A stretch of DNA of 64,000 nucleotides from Choanephora cucurbitarum. Its lineage: Eukaryota > Mucoromycota > Mucoromycetes > Mucorales > Choanephoraceae. Positions 59,026-64,000 of this stretch are shown here, in pieces. The stretch spans positions 202,149 to 266,148 of the forward strand of contig JAIWNI010000036.1 in assembly GCA_025331435.1 (NCBI GenBank), written 5' to 3'. The position numbers and the translations under genes are program-made. A model generated the notes under the pieces. The model saw only the letters and a program-made list of their open reading frames with translations. It made no database searches and had not been told where the DNA came from. Every line of letters begins with the position of its first letter. Within the stretch, counting starts at the first letter, position 1.

Positions 59026-62000
59026 ATGGCATTCTTTTCAAGCATAGTTAAGAGCAGCTTATCGCTACTGAGTAACAGCAGTTCTAGCTTCGGTTATAGT
59101 CTCGGCGACAAAGTTGAGTTTTTTTCAGATCAATCACTTTGGACATTGCATCGGGGTACAAAAAAGGTATCGACTGTTCCTTTTCCCTTTATTGTAGATG
59201 ACCTGACGTTGACCATCATGATTAGGAAGATGGCTCAGAAGTATCCATATTTGTGTTTGATTGCACCAAAAACAAAGATAGGGCGCCTTTAGCCAGAAAC
59301 GCGTTTAAGCGACTTCGAACTATGCGTCATCCTGATATCTTACGATACTTAGATGGTGTTGAGGTGAGATCGGCTTGAAAAAGAGAAGGATCAACAACAG
59401 CAATAAACTAAGTAAACCAACCTATAAAAAAAACATAGACGGACCAAAGCATCATGTTTGTTACTGAGCCTGTAGAGCCATTATCCAGTCAACTCAATCA
59501 AGATCCTGACAGCAATCTTATTTTATGGGGGCTTTACAAGATAGCTGTATAGTATACGATCTCTCTAATACTTTTATGCTTCAAAAAGGCTTATTTATTC
59601 CGTCTTCAATAGAATGCTATCAAATTTCTGAACAATGATTGTGATATGGTACATGGTAATGTCAGAGCATCATCTGTCTTTACCAACAAAGCAGGTGAAT
59701 GGAAATTGGGTGGATTTGAACTGTTATGTTCAATGAAAGAAGAAAGCCCCATTATCTTAACTTTTGGCGGCCTAGTATCTGATGCACAACGCTATGCTTC
59801 TCCTGAAGTAAGAAAGTCGGGTTGGACCGTTATTAAAGAGTAAGATGCCCAGCAGTACGGAGGTGTAAGGAAAAGAAGAAAAGCTAATATTGAAGGATGT
59901 GATAGATTGCCTTCAGGTGCTTTGGATGCATACCATTTGGGTTGTTTGATCTATGAAGCTTACAATCATCGATTTGATACAGCAGACCAGCTCCTATCAC
60001 AAAAGGGAAGCATTCCTTTACCTATGCAACGTACATATGCTGCCTTGCTTCATCCTTCAGTTAGATCAAGAGCAAGTGCGGATCAATTTTTAGACGAAGG
60101 CTTACAGCCTAAAGGTTTCTTTTCAACAGATTTTGTGAAAGTCAACTTGTTTCTTGAAAACATCAGCATCAAAGAGCCAGGCGCAAAAGAAGGCTTTTTT
60201 AGAAAACTAGAGAGTTTCATTGATACCTTTCCAAGTGAATTTGCTAAATACAAGATTTTGCCTGAACTGATTAAAGCCTTCGAGTTTGGATCTGGTGGTG
60301 CCAAAGCATTGAGTGCCATTGTCAAAGTAGGTGAACATCTGACAACTGAGGAATACCAGAGTATTGTCATTGCACCTATTGTACGAATGTTTGCATCACC
60401 CGATCGAGCTATACGTGTCAGTTTATTAGACAACATGCCAAAATTTATCGGCCATATGAACAACAAAATGGTGACCAATCAAATATTTCCTAGTATTGTA
60501 AGGCGCTCAAACTATGACTTGCTGAAAGGGGAAGATCATGTTATTGACATCAAGGAACTTCTATTCTTTAGGCAACAGGTTTTACAGATACAATTCCTAT
60601 CATTCGAGAACAAACAATTAAGTCAATACTGTTGATTGTACCCAAACTGAATGATCGTGTTATCAATTATGATCTGCTAAAGTATCTGGCAAAACTACAG
60701 ATGGATCCCGAGCCGGGTATTCGAACCAATACAACTATTTGTTTAGGTAAGATTGCAAAGCACCTTAACGACAGCGTAAGATCTCATGATGATGTTTACT
60801 TTGCAACACATGCTAATGAGATTTCATCTATCTTTAGACAAGAAAGAAAGTATTAGTACCTGCATTTACAAGAAGTTTACGGGATGGATTTCATCACGCA
60901 AGAGTGGCTGCATTAATGGCATTGAATGGTAAAAAAAAAAAGCATGCTATAGCTTGATAATGACATATGTATATGTTACTTACGTTTATCTTTAAAAAAG
61001 CCACTTCCGAATTTTATGATTCTCAAGAGTGTGCTTGTCGTATTGTTCCTGCCATTTCTATCACTTTAATTGACAAAGAAAAGTAAGTTGAGGAATAGTA
61101 GGAAGCCTCAAAGAAACTCAATATGATTCTTAGGATTGTGCGCGATCAAGCATTTAAAGTCATGCAGTCTTTTATTCAGAGAATTCAAACATTCGCTGAC
61201 AAAATGGTTAGTGGAAGCGGTCTCCGATCAATTGTTGTCTAAATCCTATATTCCTTTCTGACTATAGCCTGAGACCGCCATTGTTGAACAATCAAATACA
61301 CCCTCAGAAAACAACATGAACCAAGACAGTGCTGGCATGGCAGGCATCTTTGGTGGTGCTACCAAAGGTCTTACTGATTGGGCTGTATCTTCTCTTCAAT
61401 CTCGAGTAAGTCGTAATGCTATGTATTAAATGACAAGACAGTACTAAGTTTACCTTTAGTTTGTTACACCAACTGGAGAGATCAGTAATCCTGTCCAAAC
61501 AACAGAGACGACAACGATTAAAACAGTCCATTCTGGAAATGAACAGATACATTCGCTTCAAGTATCTATGAAATCAATTGAAGTAGACCTAAACGATGAC
61601 GATACGAATGCATGGGATGATGAGGAAAGCGCGCCGCTCGACTTTACTCAGCCCACTGACGATACTGATCATAATAATGGATGGGGTAAGTTTGAATAGC
61701 CTTTCCTTTAGACTGAACATAGCTTGATTCTTTTTTTTTTTTGGAAATAGATGACTTTGATGAAAATCAATCTACTTCTTCCTTCTCAAAACCAATTCTA
61801 TCTACAAACCAATCACCACTGTCAGCTGTATCATCATTTGGACTAGCATCCACTGGTAAAGCACCCAGTCCAATGAAGTTGGGACATAAACCAAAAACAG
61901 TTGGTAACTATTATCTCATAAGGGAACATGTAACTTGTAAATGATAACCAGACTAACATGACACAAGGCATTAATCAAAATGATGCTGATATGGCACAAG

Positions 62001-62219
62001 TATCCACTGGATCCCAAATTGGTAAAGAAGACAAAAAAGCAGAATTGGAGAGAAGACGAGAGGAACGAAGACAGGTAAATCACATTTAATCTGTCGGCAT
62101 TCTTTTTTTTTCTTTTGTTTCTAACTTGGGCTCTTTTTTTTTTAAAGCGTATGGCTGAACTACGGGAGAAAAAGAAGTCTGGTATTGGAGCAAAGAAAAT
62201 TGAAAACATTGGACTATAA
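59026..62219 (+). CDS. SCY1-like pseudokinase (SCYL1/Cex1 type)
   Basis: A catalytically inactive kinase with HEAT repeats, involved in COPI-linked Golgi/ER traffic and nuclear tRNA export in other organisms. The N-terminus (MAFFSSIVKSSLSLL, then LHRGTKK) joins EDGSEVSIFVFDCTKNKDRA only if an intron at about 59168-59227 is removed. The kinase-like part shows decay of catalytic motifs: MVHGNVRASSVF in place of HRD and LGGFELL in place of DFG. HEAT repeats follow (NDRVINYDLLKYLAKLQMDP, GIRTNTTICLGKIAKHLN, DGFHHARVAALMALNA). Next come a linker with IFGGATKGLTDWAVSSLQ, an acidic/Trp region (DDDTNAWDDEES) and a basic coiled-coil tail ending GIGAKKIENIGL. About ten introns are present. The stop is TAA at 62217-62219. 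Confidence 0.9.
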
Positions 62220-62347
62220 ATGGTAATTGATCACCAAGATCCTTTAAGAATAAATAAAACAAAACAATTCTACATTTTTATACATTATATTCTTTATTCT
62301 ATACTCTTCTGTATTTTTATCTTCTTGCTCATTGCTTAGATAGTAGC

Positions 62348-63877
62348 ATGAAAAAAGTGACGCTTTCATTGGCTTTCATTCTATTGTTATCGCTAATTGA
62401 ATCTTCATTATGCATAACATTACCTACAAAGACCGCATATGCATTGCAGGCAAAAACTACCGTGTCAGTCATAACACCGACAAATGCTCCTCTTAGAAAA
62501 AGAGATGTGGAAGATGATTTAGAATTGTATCAAAATTGGGCAAGCATGTGCCGAAATCGTGATAACCATAAAGAACTGGTTGCATCTGCTGTCGTGTCTG
62601 GCTTAAATGATCTATGGAAAACAGTGACCCAGACAGTAAATTGTGGAGGGGGCACAGCTGTTACTGTAACAACAACAGTCCAAGCAACTCCCACCTCAAA
62701 ACCTTCTTCAAAACCTCCTTCTTGCGATGGCCAATGCTGGTCTGATTATCTTTGGCGTAACTATTTGAATGAAACTATGGATCTACATAACTGACTCTTT
62801 TTTCTTAAAAAAAAATAGATACTTATGGTGACAGCATTAGTCCTGCACAAGGCTTCATTGGCACACTATGTATTATTGTTGGCCTTTATTTTGCTATCTT
62901 CGGCTATCGCTTTTTCCGTCCAACATTAGGCCTTGTTGGTTTCGTTTTCTTTGGTAAGTCCTTTTCTGTTTTCATTGACTACCATGAGGCTCAATAAGTA
63001 GAGCTTTACCTCACCTTTCAAAAAAAAACAAAAGAATAAGTGAGGCTAATATGATTTTTTTTTAAAGCTACTATGACCTGGATTGGACTTGTCAACAATG
63101 AACCAGCAGGCGGTTATCCTTTGGGTGATGTAATTTATATCTGTGTTAGTGCTGGTCTTGGAATTTTAGGTGCCCTTATTCTTATATTCTTATATCCACT
63201 TGGCGTGTACTGTTTAGCATGTAAGTCTTCTCCTCGTCATATAAGATGGAAGCTAACACAAACAATAGGTCTCGGTGGCTTTTATCTTGCAGTTTACATT
63301 CTGTCATGGAAAGAAGATCTTGTGATAACCATTGTAAGTGTCAATGATGTTTGTCTCTTAGAAGAGATTCTAATTTTCTTTACATTAGAAAGTGGCTAGA
63401 GTGTGTTTTATCATTGGACTCTCACTTTTAGGCCCTGTTTTACTCTTCTTTATCGAAACCTATATGGTCATCTTTTCAACTGCACTGATAGGTGCTTATC
63501 TCTTCTATTTTGGCCTTGATTTCTTTGCACATACAGGCTTCATTAATCCTTGGCTATTAATTTTTGATGGAAATCCCATTCATCATAATGTCTATCTGAT
63601 GAGCAAACCTGTGTACATTATACTTGCCTTTGTTATTGTCAATACACTTATATCGGTCGGTTGGCAGTATTATTGGAACATCATCTGCTTGAAGTCACCT
63701 GGCTTTGGTCTTAACCCGCCTGTTGAAGCAGAAAAAGAAAAGCCTCCTCCATTTCCACCAAAGAAAGAGCCCTCTCCTCCTCCGCCTACTTATGTGTGTA
63801 TGCCACCTCCTTACTACTCTCAACAGCCTATGATCATGCAGCAGGTCTGTGCGCCACAATATCATCCACATCAGTAA
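62348..63877 (+). CDS. Secretory-pathway multi-pass membrane protein, DUF4203/TMEM198-like
   Basis: Starts with a clear signal peptide (MKKVTLSLAFILLLSLIESSLC) and a Ser/Thr/Pro-rich lumenal or extracellular segment with four to five cysteines. The first intron begins at the GTAACT after SDYLW and ends at 62818, joining to TYGDSISPAQGFIGTL. Without it the frame stops at 62794. Then come about seven hydrophobic segments: GTLCIIVGLYFAIFGYRFF, YICVSAGLGILGALILIFL, CFIIGLSLLGPVLLFFIE, FSTALIGAYLFYFGLDFF and PVYIILAFVIVNTLISV among them. The tail is Pro-rich and cytosolic (PPPFPPKKEPSPPPPTY). The arrangement matches DUF4203/TMEM198 proteins, whose fungal function is unknown. It lies 128 bp downstream of the SCYL gene. 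The stop is TAA at 63875-63877. Confidence 0.75.
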
Positions 63878-64000
63878 ATATATATATGCGAATAAAATTG
63901 CACAACACATCAATTGAAATAAATACCTAACTTTCAAAAAAAAAAAGTACCAACATGGTTTATCAGTGATAAATAATAATGCGATAAAGTCAATGCATTT

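Overview
The window is eukaryotic nuclear DNA, almost certainly from a Mucoromycota (Mucorales-type) fungus. The evidence is compact genes broken by many 50-100 nt introns with GTAAGT/GTATGT donors, CTRAC branch points and TAG/CAG acceptors. Leaders are pyrimidine-rich, intergenic DNA is AT-rich, and the gene set is purely fungal. No rRNA, tRNA, CRISPR or bacterial operon was seen.

Layout. 0.6-7.2 kb: sterol glucosyltransferase (ATG26 type) and alanine aminotransferase. 9.4-18.5 kb: a divergent importin-alpha, an SLC25A39/40-like mitochondrial carrier, C1D/Rrp47 and a TPX2-like protein on the minus strand, dUTPase, and a CNDP/Dug1-type dipeptidase. 21.1-22.6 kb: a membrane-type casein kinase I. 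23-31.5 kb is an accessory stretch. It holds a lineage-specific gene that looks split by a local inversion, a chimeric gene with a Tc1/mariner-like helix-turn-helix, diverged repeats, and several decayed reading frames. One of these ends in a TnpB/Fanzor-like zinc-ribbon/RuvC-III signature. 31.9-40.6 kb: TOM40 and RSP5 face each other, and a complete DIRS-type tyrosine-recombinase retrotransposon sits between them, starting 22 bp after the TOM40 stop codon. 40.8-50.8 kb: PRP16, an NDUFAF2-like complex I assembly factor, an F-box protein, a two-box HMG protein and a Cdc1/MPPE1-type phosphoesterase. 50.8-55 kb is gene-poor. 55-64 kb: eIF3f, a Pumilio protein, a SCY1-like pseudokinase and a DUF4203/TMEM198-like membrane protein.

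The host genes are unrelated housekeeping genes, as expected in a fungal genome, and neighbours are often only 50-230 bp apart. Mitochondrial functions recur (carrier, TOM40, NDUFAF2, probably the aminotransferase), but I see no cluster logic. The best-supported unusual object is the DIRS element. Its two 88-bp inverted repeats, unique end extensions, internal complementary region and shared AAT trinucleotide can all be read directly. It also has an uninterrupted 1,339-codon frame that overlaps its gag and RT genes.
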